From assembly GCA_963691705.1 (NCBI GenBank), contig OY829545.1, positions 14,583,569 through 14,647,568 of the forward strand: a stretch of 64,000 nucleotides of DNA, read 5' to 3'. The notes under the pieces are model-generated. The model was not told where the DNA came from and searched no databases. It saw only the letters and a program-made list of their open reading frames with translations. Of the stretch, positions 10,804 through 24,172 are shown piece by piece (the stretch's first letter is position 1; each line of letters opens with the position of its first letter). A program made the position numbers and the translations under genes. This DNA is from Viola odorata (lineage: Eukaryota; Streptophyta; Magnoliopsida; Malpighiales; Violaceae).

Positions 10804-13800
10804 GGAGGAGGTTTTAGTTTTGCTTGTGTAGCAAATAGTACTAGAGGAGGTCTTAAGTTTTGGTTGTGTAGTAGCAGTAGTCGCTCATTGTCTAGACACT
10901 AGAACCATGTCGTATTATTCCAAGGAATTTAATAAATATTGTAAAATATTCTGTATTCGCTTAGGAAAAGCAAAATTCCGAAGAGCTCTCACCTGGCACC
11001 TCTTAAGCTAAGAGTTCTGGATTCATATTATTTGTAAAACAATTACATACTCTAATTATGTCGTATTATTGCAAGGAACTTATGATGCTTTTAGGCTTAT
11101 AATTATAGACATACTTGTAGTAGAACTTAAAAAAACAACTGTCTTTGTCTTTATACTCTAATCAATCATTAAAATAATAGAGATCATAAAGGCGGCAATC
11201 ATATATGACATCTTCCAAGTTCCATCTATAAAAACACAAGAAATAATTGATTGATAAAAGGAGATAGATAAGTTCTGACATTCATTACAAAATGTATTGG
11301 GATTCATCAATAATATAAGGTTAAAAACCACAAGAGAGAACAGAATACAGCAGCTTACAGTCCCTTGATATATTTCAAAATCCAGCCACAGAAGTACCAA
11401 GTCATCTTATATGTTTTATTGAAGAGTTACGAAATATCGCGACAAACTATCAACGTGAATGCTCTAAAATCTCAAATCAAAACAAATTTTAGCCTAGCCT
11501 ATCAGATAAACAATTAGAAACGTAAACCAACAGTAGTTACAAAAACCATGCGTGGCCACTTCTTGGTCCTCCAATCATAAAAGAGGACTGAAGGATCAGC
11601 AGCAGCAAGTCCCCTACATGTTCTATTAAACAGTTACAAAATTTTACCATAAACAACCAACCTGCAAGGCCTAAACTCTCAACCAAACCAAATTCCAATT
11701 TGACATGGAGATGATTGAAAATCAAAACTAAGAGTAGTATGTATAAAGCTTACATGCCTACCTCTTGGTCTGATACTGTAATTAGTAAAGCACCTAATAT
11801 GACTTAGTTGTGATTGATCATAACGTATCTGCAAAACATTCAAAACAAAACAATATTAGAAAACGCTAAAAGAACGACATCGCAAAACAGAATCTCCCTT
11901 TGCTCTTCTTTTCTCCATCTCAATTCTCCTCCCAATTTGTCAAGTAGGTTGCTGCACCTCAGTCTCCACCTTGAACCATCATGCTGCAAACTTATCTGCA
12001 TTAGAGAAAGAAAAATCAAAGAATACAAAGGAAGGAAAACCACAATCATGTTTCACGATTCATAGACTTTATCTTTGATGTTTTAGCTCATGGTGCAAGT
12101 CTGCAATTTTGACAAAAAACTGTTGACATTTTGCTTTACATTTACACCCAAATTTGGATTAAAGTTTACCGCACAACTGATGCAAACTTGTTGTCAACTT
12201 GCTTACCAAAATGCTGCTGCATTTGCATGCTACGCGAGGACGGGGCAGAGCAAAAATAAGTCATGAGTGCAGCAAGAGCAATGAAAATTGAACACCGCAT
12301 TGAATTTAGAGAGGATCCATGAATCAAAAGTAAAGAAACCTTACCCACGGATTCAGAGGAGAAGCACCGGTATAAACTGATTCAAAATCAAAGCCGTAAA
12401 TCTGGAATTGAATAATTTTTGTTTACATACTCAATTTTCTGAAACTGAAATGAAATTAAAACCCATAAGTGTTCCGAAATCGATTAATAAATTAAACTTA
12501 CAAGTATGAAATTGAATTATTTTTTTATAAAATACTCAGTAAATTAGGTTGCTTACCTGAATTTTGAGTCCTAGAAAGAGTAGATTGGCATTCCATCAAC
12601 GTAGCGTTCCTGAATCCTCCACCAAACCTTCTGCTCAAATTCCAGCATCCTATCCTTCTGCTCCGTCATTCGATTCATGTGTGGAGTTCAAAAGATCAAA
12701 GATAGGAAAAGAGAGAGAAGAAAGAAGGAGAGAGAGGAATCAAATTTTGACATGTTAATTTGGGATGGAGAAGGAGGAGGAGAGTTGGATTTTGGAAGAA
12801 GAAAGAAATTAAAATAAACACAAACCTCACCTTTCTAGTGCATCTATCCACATGCATGTCTTGAATCTTGAGGTTGATGTGTCATTGAAGGAAGAGAGTA
12901 GAGAAGAGAGGGGAAGAGGATCGATGATGATAACGACGACGACGACGACACGATGATGGAGAGTGGGAGAGGAGAGAAATCTTTTTTTGTTTTTTGGGGT
13001 TGTTACGTGTGTGTTAGACACAGAGCGTAAGTGAAGATATATAATACTAATATTTAAAGGAGAGTTGGATTTAAAAATTAAAAAAAAGGACTCAAAAGTC
13101 ACACGAAAATAAACAAAGAAGGAATAAGGGATGTATGAAATATGCTAAAAGACAAAAGAGTTAGTATTCTTTCTCATTCCTCTTTGAAAAACTAATAAAA
13201 TAGCCTCTAGGTTGAATTTTACGTTTCAATTTTAATAAATTATATTTTAAAATTTATTTGATTTTTCTAAAAATTGAGCTTAAAATTTATGAAAAAAGAT
13301 CATCTCTTAATATACTATATAAATATTTATATAATATAATCTAGTAAAATTAAAATTTAAAAGAATATCCGTCCTTTTATCTCTCTGTTGGCAAATTAAA
13401 ATACTTAATTTTTAATTATTGACGTGTTTAATTTTATTGGATTATGACACGTCAATATTTATTTGGTGTAAAAAGGAATAAAAACATTTCCATCTCTTTT
13501 TTTAGTTAATAAATTTTTATGGGATAATTTTGGAAGTGTGAAACAACTCTTAAGATAATTTTAAAAATAAGGTGTGATTGGTTCATTTGATACAAAGGTG
13601 AAGATGATTTTATTGTTTTTTACTTCCTCTTTATACGTATTAAAATTAAAGTATGTAATTTTTTTTAAAATTTAAAAAATAAAGTTCATAGATAAAAAAT
13701 CAAAAGTCAATTTTGTTTCTGTAACTCTGGCCCGTGAAAATTTTCGTTGTTGATCAAGCTATATCCGTGAATTGGAACAGTTGAAGTCTGAAAAAAAGAG

Positions 13801-14115
13801 AGGAAAGATTGCTGAAGCCTCCAAAAGTTAATTACCAATCTACCACAGAAATGACCAGCAAGCTCCTCGGCCTAAGCGAACGGGAATATACTAGACGGAC
13901 CCGTGCAAAGGACCCTCCTTTGCAAACTACCATTACTGGCCAGTTGTCTCTTTCGTACTGTGTTTGATAGCAAAGCGCTTATAAATGATTTGTCATGGTC
14001 TATCAATTTCCAGGGTGTTTTTTGTTCTTTTTTCTTTTTTGTCCTCCTCAACGAAAGGATCGATTTTGAGCCACAAAATCTTCGACCCCGGATGTGAAAA
14101 TTCAAAATTTAGAGG
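10804..14115. other. intergenic region between tandem paralogues, possible minus-strand transcript
   Basis: About 3.3 kb. No clear protein-coding gene. At 11397-11480 and 11605-11690 two diverged copies of one segment (a stretch like TATGTTTTATTGAAGAGTTAC) indicate a small internal duplication. Between 11.8 and 12.8 kb the minus strand has exon-like pieces described separately. 12.9-13.1 kb is rich in GA and GAC repeats. 13.1-13.75 kb is AT-rich. The last 350 bp is the leader of the next gene. Confidence 0.5.
12345..12678 (-). other. unresolved exon-like segments on the minus strand
   Basis: From 12678 downwards a 35-codon frame (MNRMTEQKDRMLEFEQKVWW...) ends with a stop at 12571, followed by a good GTAAGC donor at 12556. 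The next segment, 12401-12345, is flanked by TTCCAG and GTAAGG and is open for 19 codons (IYGFDFESVYTG...). The frames do not join cleanly, because the first contains a stop before the donor. Further down, 12300-12190 encodes a hydrophobic stretch (SIFIALAALMTYF) with another GTAAGC donor, then an acceptor near 11998. This looks like a spliced transcript, either a non-coding RNA, a small-ORF gene or a decayed gene. I do not recognise it. Confidence 0.3.
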
Positions 14116-16341
14116 ATGAGCGGTGAAGAGGAGGAAGGTTTGGGGTATTGGCTTCGATGGCAAGTAGCAGTTTGCGGTTTGGCAATCATCGGCCCATCTT
14201 TGGTTGCAATTTGTGTGATAAAGAAAGTGAAAGCAGAGCCCTTGTACTCCGATGAGCTGTGGAAGCCGTGCTGGGAAAATGTTAACCCTCTTTGGCTTCT
14301 GCTCTATAGACTTTTGGCTTTCACTTGCTTGGCTTCTATACTTTATCAGATTGTTGCCTTGGATGGTGCTTTTGCCTTCTACTTCTACACTCAGTAAGAT
14401 TTGATTGCAGTTGTTATTGTCATTTTGGGACTTGATGGGTAATTGAAAGTTTTAGACTTTTAAGTAAAAAAACTTTTGGGGTTTCACTATCTTATACTCT
14501 TGCTATATCTGGAAGTGGTTCTCATGTTGCTGGATTTTTAATTTTGGGTTAAAGTTAGATTGGGTCTAAATATTTTCATCTGATTTATCTGCAGATGGAC
14601 GTTTACACTGGTTACGGTATATTTTGCGGTATGTACCTGGAATCCTTTTTTATTCCTCCTTTAATTGTCAATTAGCAGCTCTTGTTAATTGTTATCGTAA
14701 ATCGCATTACGGCATTGGCTAAGCCTCACAAATCATTTTTAATCATCCCAATTTTTTAATCTAAAGTATCCAACTTCCGAAATTTGGAGATGAAGTACCT
14801 GAGTCTCAATTTTCTAGTCTGTTTTTGGACTTGGCGTGACTTGAACTGCCTTGTGAATCGACAAGTAGTATGAGTACTCTCTTACGTAGTTGGATTGTAT
14901 ATTCCCAAGTTGCCTTAGCCTGTTTAAAGAACATTATGAAGTGTTAATAATAACTTGCCTTAGCTGCCTGCAAATTCTATGTCTTGTTAAATGGAAAACG
15001 TGAATGTATGGTCTCGCACAAAAGCCATGTTTTGGTGATTCATGAATATAATTTCTCTGTAGCTGGGCACTGTAATATCTGCTAACGGATGCTGGGTGTC
15101 CTCCAATCAACATCCTTTCGGAATTGGGGAATCTGTTGCGCTATTCAAAAGAGATGAAGAAGAAGAATATGGCTTTTCAACTTCAGTAGATCCCAGAGGA
15201 AAAGAGATCAAGGGAACCATCAAGTTGCAGGGTTACCATTCTGAGGAAGCAATAGAGCAGAGAGCTGGATTTTGGGGATATCTACTGCAAATTATATATC
15301 AGGTTAGTCCATCATGACATTGTTCATGCTTTGTCTGTTTTGTTCTGAAAAGAAGAGATGTAAAAATCAAAATAATTCACAAACACGTGTAGCCAGAGTA
15401 ATGTAGCCAAACTGTTAAAAGATTTTGGCTTGAGGCCAGGGATCTGATAAATGCTTTACTATTGTCTGGTTGAAGCTAATGGATTTCTGTCATTTATCAG
15501 ATTTGTGGAGGCGCTGCCATCGTTACAGACATTGTATTTTGGTGTGTTATAGTCCCGTTTTTATCAGATGAACGTTTTAGGCTGAATTTAGTAAGGATCT
15601 TACTCTTCGAAAACTGTCTACACGTCTATTTTCTGATTGAAATGCTATAAAAACTTGGTTGGTTTCACAGTCTGAATGCTACAAAAACTTGGTTGTCTAC
15701 TCCTCTATTTCGGATTGAAGGGTTTATTCATAAATCTTACTCTTTGCAGCTGATGGGTTGCATGCACAGTCTGAATGTCATTTTTCTTGTGCTGGATACC
15801 ACTCTCAATAGCCTTGTAAGTGTGTTACCATCAATAGCACAAAAGCTTTTTGTTTCCTCTACCGTTACTGCAACCCGTCTTCCTCTTTTGTTTCTTACGC
15901 AGCCATTTCCGTGGTTCCGGTTTGCATATTTTGTGCAATGGAGCTGCCTCTATATTGTTTTCCAGTGGGTTGTTCATGCATGTGGCTTTACACGGTAAGC
16001 ATGGATTTCTATATTGTTTTCAAGTCTATATCTAAAACGTTGCTTCAAGGTAGTTTGAAGTAACATATCTGAACATCTTTCAGGTGGCCGTATCCATTCC
16101 TCGAGCTTAATACACCATGGGCTCCTTTATGGTAAATCATCAAAGCAACTTCTATTCTTGAGCTGAATGTTGGTTCAAAATTCAAATGGTAAGGAATCTG
16201 ATAAAACTATCGCCATCCTGCAGGTATTTTGCGCTGGCTGTGGCTCACGTCCCCTGCTATGGAATATACGCATTGATTTTTAAAGCCAAACATTCGATTT
16301 TACCCATGTTGTTTCCTCATGCTTTTGTGAGGCCAAACTAG
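14116..16341 (+). CDS. plant rolling-stone-like multi-pass membrane protein, copy 2
   Basis: Eight exons (14116-14393, 14595-14628, 15063-15302, 15501-15590, 15750-15815, 15903-15994, 16084-16131, 16224-16341) give 321 aa. Exons 2, 4, 5, 6 and 7 have exactly the same lengths as in the copy at 8338. Exon 1 is two codons longer (MSGEEEEGLGYWLRW) and exon 3 two codons longer (acidic EEEE insertion). The conserved hydrophobic patches are the same, and the C-terminus changes to FVRPN. One conserved Trp is replaced by Arg at the exon 6/7 junction (TRWP against TWWP). Intron 4 has a small internal duplication (ATGCTAYAAAAACTTGGTTG twice). Family function in plants is not established. Both copies look functional. 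Confidence 0.85.
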
Positions 16342-16958
16342 TTCATCTTATCAGTTAAAAAGACTAGTATTACTGTAAGTCCGGATTGTACTGCACTTCG
16401 TAGTCACCCAACCTCCGGAAATATTGTTTATAATCTGTATTAAATTCATTTGTTAAAAGTCTGTTCTTCTCAACAAGAACAAAAATACAAAAAAAAATCT
16501 CTGCCTTCTTTCTTTTTCTCCTGTTGCTTTGCTTGTACTCATCATCGATCCAATTTTCCAAGTAAAAAACCAAAAAGAAAAGCAGACAAACCAACCTAAG
16601 TGAACAACAAGATCATTTCATTTCTGGAAAGATTATAAATTCAGCAACATCGCTAATTCCTAACAAGTGATAATCTACACTTTCACAAATCCACAATAAC
16701 AAAAACCATGTAAACTACACAAACATACAGATTTACCAGCAAGAAGCATATATAAGTTATAACTAATAGAATCGACGCAATAAATTGCATACCACATATC
16801 ATCCAAAACGTACACGGGAAACAAACAACTGTAATAATAACTTAAGACACTAATTGAACATTATCCTTTCAAAATGAAACGGACATAACCAATACGTTCA
16901 TAGCCATAAAAACCATTCACCTTAACAATTCAACCAAAAACAGAAACTCTAAATAAAA
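16342..16958. other. convergent 3' intergenic region
   Basis: About 0.6 kb between the stop codons of the membrane-protein gene (+) and the ubiquitin fusion gene (-). It should hold both 3' UTRs. A 74-codon minus-strand frame at 16370-16594 is lysine-rich with no recognisable domain and is probably chance. Confidence 0.6.
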
Positions 16959-19554
<2,596 letters not shown>

Positions 19555-19562
19555 TATAAATA
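19555..19562 (+). promoter_or_regulatory. TATA box of peroxidase gene 1
   Basis: TATAAATA, 149 bp upstream of the ATG at 19704. The flanking TATAAATACTAGCACAAG is conserved in the second peroxidase promoter, which supports it being functional. Confidence 0.65.
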
Positions 19563-19703
19563 CTAGCACAAGAGAAGCCTGTTCTCCTCATCAACCAAAC
19601 TTCAACATTTGAAGCTCATCTTCCTTATAAACACTACTCTTTCTAAACAATTTTCTCTTAACATAATTAATTCATACAATACTGATCAGAAGTAGTAGTC
19701 GCA

Positions 19704-20773
19704 ATGTCGTACAGATCTTCCATGATGCTCCTAATCTTAGTGATTCTCTCATTGGCAAACTTATCGTTGTCGTCGGCATCTCTCCGAGTGGGTTTCTACA
19801 AAACTTCATGCCCATCCGCTGAAGGGATTGTGAAAAGAGCAGTGAACAAAGCTGTGTCAGCCAATCCTGGCATCGCTGCTGGTCTCATCAGGATGCATTT
19901 CCATGATTGTTTCATCAGGGTATGCATTATTTTATTTTATTTTCTTAAAGCCAACAAAATTGTATGTTCCTTAACTAATTGTGTGCTTTTCATTAATGCC
20001 CGCAGGGTTGTGATGGTTCCGTGATACTAAAATCCACACCGGGAAACCAAGCTGAGAGAGATCATCCGGCTAATAATCCTAGCCTTAGAGGTTTCGAAGT
20101 CATTGACGAAGCCAAGGCCGAAATTGAGAAAGCATGCCCACGAACAGTCTCATGTGCTGACATTCTTGCTTTCGCTGCCCGTGACGGTGCTTACAAAGTT
20201 GGAGGCAAGAATTACGCTGTCCCAGCTGGACGTCGCGATGGTCGTGTCTCTAAGTTTGATGAGATCATCGGCAACCTACCTCCTCCTTTCTTCAATTCGG
20301 AACAAATCATCAAACTTTTCGAAAATAAAGGATTGTCAGCGGACGAGATGGTGACTCTATCAGGTGCACATTCTCTCGGGGTATCGCATTGCTCCTCATT
20401 CTCTGACCGTCTCTACAATTTCAACAAAACCGGTGCAGCAGATCCCTCGTTGGACTCTAGATACGCATCTTTCCTTAGGACAGTGTGTCCGGCCCCGAGT
20501 AACGAGGCTAGGGACCCAATCGTGCAGCTCGATCCAACCCCTAATCGGTTAGACAACAAATACTATAGCGAGTTGAAAAAGAAGCGTGGGTTGTTGTTTT
20601 CTGATCAAACATTGTTGAGTAGCCGGTCGACACAAAAGGCTGTGTTAGATAATGCAAACAATAATGCGGCGTGGGCTAACAAGTTTGCTAAGGCTATGGT
20701 GCATATGGGTTCCATTGAGGTTCTTACAGGGACACAAGGAGAAATCAGGAAGCAATGCAGTGTTGTGAACTAA
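19704..20773 (+). CDS. class III peroxidase, secreted, copy 1
   Basis: Exons 19704-19919 and 20006-20773 join in phase 0 to 327 aa, with a GT-AG intron of 86 bp. A signal peptide (residues 1 to about 25, ending SSA) precedes [15 protein letters not shown]. Class III features: distal FHDCF with His67, calcium and disulphide region GCDGSVIL, conserved [13 protein letters not shown], and proximal heme ligand His194 in [12 protein letters not shown], plus the expected cysteines. The enzyme is expected in the cell wall or apoplast, using hydrogen peroxide to oxidise phenolics or monolignols. Most members have three introns; only the first is kept here. An NKT N-glycosylation site is present, which copy 2 lacks in that form (NQT). 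Nearest to the Arabidopsis PER5/PER39-type group by eye. Confidence 0.95.
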
Positions 20774-22053
20774 TCACAAAAGTCATATAATTCCAACATC
20801 TGACACCAATTGCGACAGATGCAGTACATTAAAGATTCTTTCATTGGTTCTACTTCTACTATACTACTGATTAATGCTTTTCTTCACTTTCAAATTGTTT
20901 ATTTGTATTTTTTTTCTTTTAAATCATTTGTGACTTTGTTTTTGTTTCGTTCTGTACGCCACAAGGCACAGACACTACAATTGTAACTAAGCTGGTTATC
21001 ATTCTTTATTTTTTTGTAATTGTGATTATTATGGGCTTGGACAGTACTTTCAAAACTACAAAATCTTACCAAATGAACTAATAATAACCTGATGATTTTT
21101 CTTGCATAGTATCTAGATCTCAAGATGAGCCCCTAACTTTACATTGTTATGTATAATGACAAAAAAGTCTTGTAATGCATTGAAGTTAAGGCCCTTAGGG
21201 CTAGGAACAAACTCTGTAATTTTTTAAATCTTACAATTCAACCCGTACATTTTTAAAATTTGGAATATTAATTAGTCTTATACTTTCCCAAAAATTACAA
21301 TTGTGTCATTCATGATGGTTGAACATTTTTTTTAAATTCTTTAACCATTAGAAACGTTAAAATTGAAATATCTATGACACCATAGGATTTAGCATACAAT
21401 TCCAAAAGTATGGGGGTAGAAAGTGAAACATCTTAATTAAAACCATAAGTTTAGTGTTTAAGGTAACTAACCCTAAATTTTATCTATGAGTTATAGGATT
21501 GATGTGCGTGATAGGTCTCCAAAGTAGGCTGGGTATTCTGTTTGACGACTTGATCATAGAAGTACTATGACATAAGGAAGGCTAAAATCTAAAAGAGGAT
21601 AAAAAAACTAGGAACTCTAGCTAACACCCACCATATAGTAAAGAAGTGAACCTTTTAGCCCGGTTGGTGTAGAATCCAATACTTGAACGCGAAAGTGAAA
21701 GCCATAGGAAATTTATGGTGAAAATTAGCCCCTCGAGGCATATGAATGACTGAAACACTAGCTAGATTAATTTTGATTTGTTGTCTAAACCATACAGGTC
21801 GCATTTAGAGAACAATTACCTACCATCATGTCAATGGCTATTTTATCATCACATTAAAATGTAAATGGTTTTTTTGTAATTATTCACTTTAAAAATATTT
21901 TTTGTAGTCCTTACATGACCTACACTAAATTGATCTTTAGTTTTTATTTACTTTTTTACTTTAATGGGGAAAATTGTTAATCTAATGGCATTAGTCACTA
22001 AAATGTTGGGTAAGAATGATTTACAGCGTTGGATATGTATGTATATTAGAATA
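20774..22053. other. intergenic region
   Basis: The first 85 bp (3' UTR) are nearly identical to the 3' flank of the second peroxidase. After that, the two flanks diverge abruptly. The rest is AT-rich without a supported gene or clear repeat structure up to the Mutator-like element. Confidence 0.6.
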
Positions 22054-22054
22054 G

Positions 22055-22063
22055 TTATTTTCT
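22055..22063. repeat. target site duplication of Mutator-like element, left
   Basis: TTATTTTCT, repeated at 23750-23758. One more G on the left also matches, making 10 bp. Confidence 0.75.
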
Positions 22064-23749
22064 GGGAAAAGACACCCAGGGTCGTCCCTATCGTTATTAT
22101 TTTCATTTTAGTCAATCCTACTTTTCGAATTTGGTTCAATTGGGTCCTAACCGTTAGCTCCGTTATCCACCCCAGGTCTCTTCCGTCTAAATCGACGGTA
22201 ACGGACGCTTTTTACCGTTAACTACCATTATTTTATTATTATATCTGACACGTGTCACTTTATTATTTAATTAATTAAAAAATTCAGAAAAAAATTTAAT
22301 TAATTAATTTTTTTTAAAAACAATGTAATTAATTTAAAAATTCAGAAAAATAATATAATTATTTTTTCCTTTTTTTATTTTTTTATTTTATTATCTATTT
22401 AATTTTTTAAAAATCAGTTTTATTATCTAATTAATTTTAAAAATTCAGAAAATAATATAATTATTTTAAAAAATTCAGAAAATAATGTAATTAATTTAAA
22501 AATTCAGAAAAAAATATAATTAATTAAAAAAATTAGAAAAAAATATAATTAATTTATAAAAAGCAATGTAATTAATTTAAAATTTGAGAAAAAATATAAT
22601 TTATTAAAAAATTCAGAAAAAAAATGTAATTAATTTATAAAAAATCAGAAAAATAATATAATTAATTTAAAAAATTTAGAAAATAATTTTAAAAAATCAT
22701 TAAAAAATGTAATTAATTTATAAACTCAGAAAAAAAAATATAGTTAATTAAATAAAATCAGAAAAATAATATAATTAATTTTTTAATTTTTAATTTTATT
22801 ATTTCTTATTTCCTTTATTTTCACTTCTCCTCCTCTTTTCAAAAATATCTCAAAAATAGTTTTATTAATTATTTCAAAAAATAACATAAATTAAGATTTC
22901 TTTTTGCAACATAGGAGAGATGATGAAAAGAGGGCGACGGTGTTGGGTTTGGTTGACGATCTGGGCAGTGGAGCGTGGCAGGCGAGATGAGTGGTCATGT
23001 AAAGGTGGCTCATTTTTTTATGTATGGACATGAAATAAAATTAATTACACAGTTTACATTATTTACATTTGACTAGGAAAAGAAAGAAAGAAAAAAAGAA
23101 GAAATAAAAGAAAGAAAGAAATAGAAAGAAGAAAAGATAAAAGGAGGAGAAGTGAAAATAAATGAAATAAGAGATAATAAAAGAAAAAAAGAAAAAATAA
23201 TTATATTATTTTTCTGAATTTTTTAATTAATTATATTTTTTCTGAAATTTTAAATTAATTACATTGCTTTTTATAAATTAATTATATTTTTTTTCTAATT
23301 TTTTTAATTAATTATATATTTTTCTAAAATTTCAAATTAATTACATTATTTTCTGAATTTTTTAAAATAATTATATTATTTTCTGAATTTTTAAAATTAA
23401 TTAGATAATAAAACTTATTTTTTAAAAATTAATTAGATAATAAAATAAAAAAATAATTATATTATTTTTCTGAATTTTTAAATTAATTACATTGTTTTTT
23501 TTTTAAATTAATTAATTATATTTTTTCTGAATTTTTTAATTAATTAAATAATAAAACTGACACGTGTCTGAAATAATAATAAAATAATGATAGTTAACGG
23601 AAAAAGCGTCCGTTACCGTCGATTTAGACGGAAAGGACCTGGGGTGGATAACGGAGCTAACAGTTAGGACCCAATTGAACCAAATTCGAAAAGTAGGACT
23701 GACTAAAATAAAAATAATATCCATAGGGACCCGAGGGTGCTTTTTCTTG
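22064..23749. mobile_element. Mutator-like foldback element (non-autonomous)
   Basis: About 1.69 kb. The left end (GGGAAAAGACACCCAGGGTC...) and right end are long inverted repeats of about 200 bp. They include a conserved block with CGTCTAAATCGACGGTAACG (left) mirrored at 23600-23640. Inside these, AT-rich arms (22260-22800 and 23200-23560) are also inverted copies built on TTAATTAATT and TTCAGAAAAA units, so nearly the whole element can fold back. The centre (about 22910-23060) is unique and GC-richer. It is flanked by TTATTTTCT at 22055-22063 and 23750-23758, a perfect 9-bp duplication as in Mutator-like elements. No transposase is encoded. Confidence 0.8.
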
Positions 23750-23758
23750 TTATTTTCT
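23750..23758. repeat. target site duplication of Mutator-like element, right
   Basis: TTATTTTCT, identical to 22055-22063. Confidence 0.75.
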
Positions 23759-24172
23759 AACGTTGAACAGCTCCATGCATATACAATTAGGCTGCGTTTC
23801 ATAACGGAATTAATTATGTTTGGAGTTATTTTTGTTTTCCAAAAAATTTCATCTGGAGTTATTTCCGGAATTATTTCTGTTTTCCAAAATTCTCTTTCAC
23901 AGCTACAGTACGTTTTCTGTTTTTCAGCCTTCATTTTCCAACCTTAGAAAACTCAAAATCGTATTCACCTAACAACTATTTCTTACTTTTTTGAAAAAAA
24001 AAACTACTACTATTATTAAATCAATTTTATTTTAATTAAAAAACAATGCTAATGTTATTTTTTTTGTTAAGATTAATAAACTAAATAGTAGTCCATTTTA
24101 AGTTTATTAAAAATCAAATATAAGTATGGTAAACATATTCATGTTTAGATTCAAAAGCACAAGTCATTTAAA
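23759..24172. other. short interval between transposons
   Basis: 23790-23945 has TTTTCCAAAA-rich sequence with a GGCTGCGTTTCATAACGG start, resembling the ends of the PIF-type elements next to it, so it may be a third element fragment. 24055-24172 is repeated at about 25300-25420. No gene. Confidence 0.4.

Noticed and set aside
16370..16594. 74-codon minus-strand frame downstream of the second membrane-protein gene
   Set aside because: Lys/Phe-rich sequence from an AT-rich 3' region, with no conserved motif or splice context.
21964..22221. 85-codon frame and its minus-strand twin at 23536-23934 sharing residues
   Set aside because: The shared peptide (IWFNWVLTVSSVIHPRS) is just the translation of the transposon's terminal inverted repeats.
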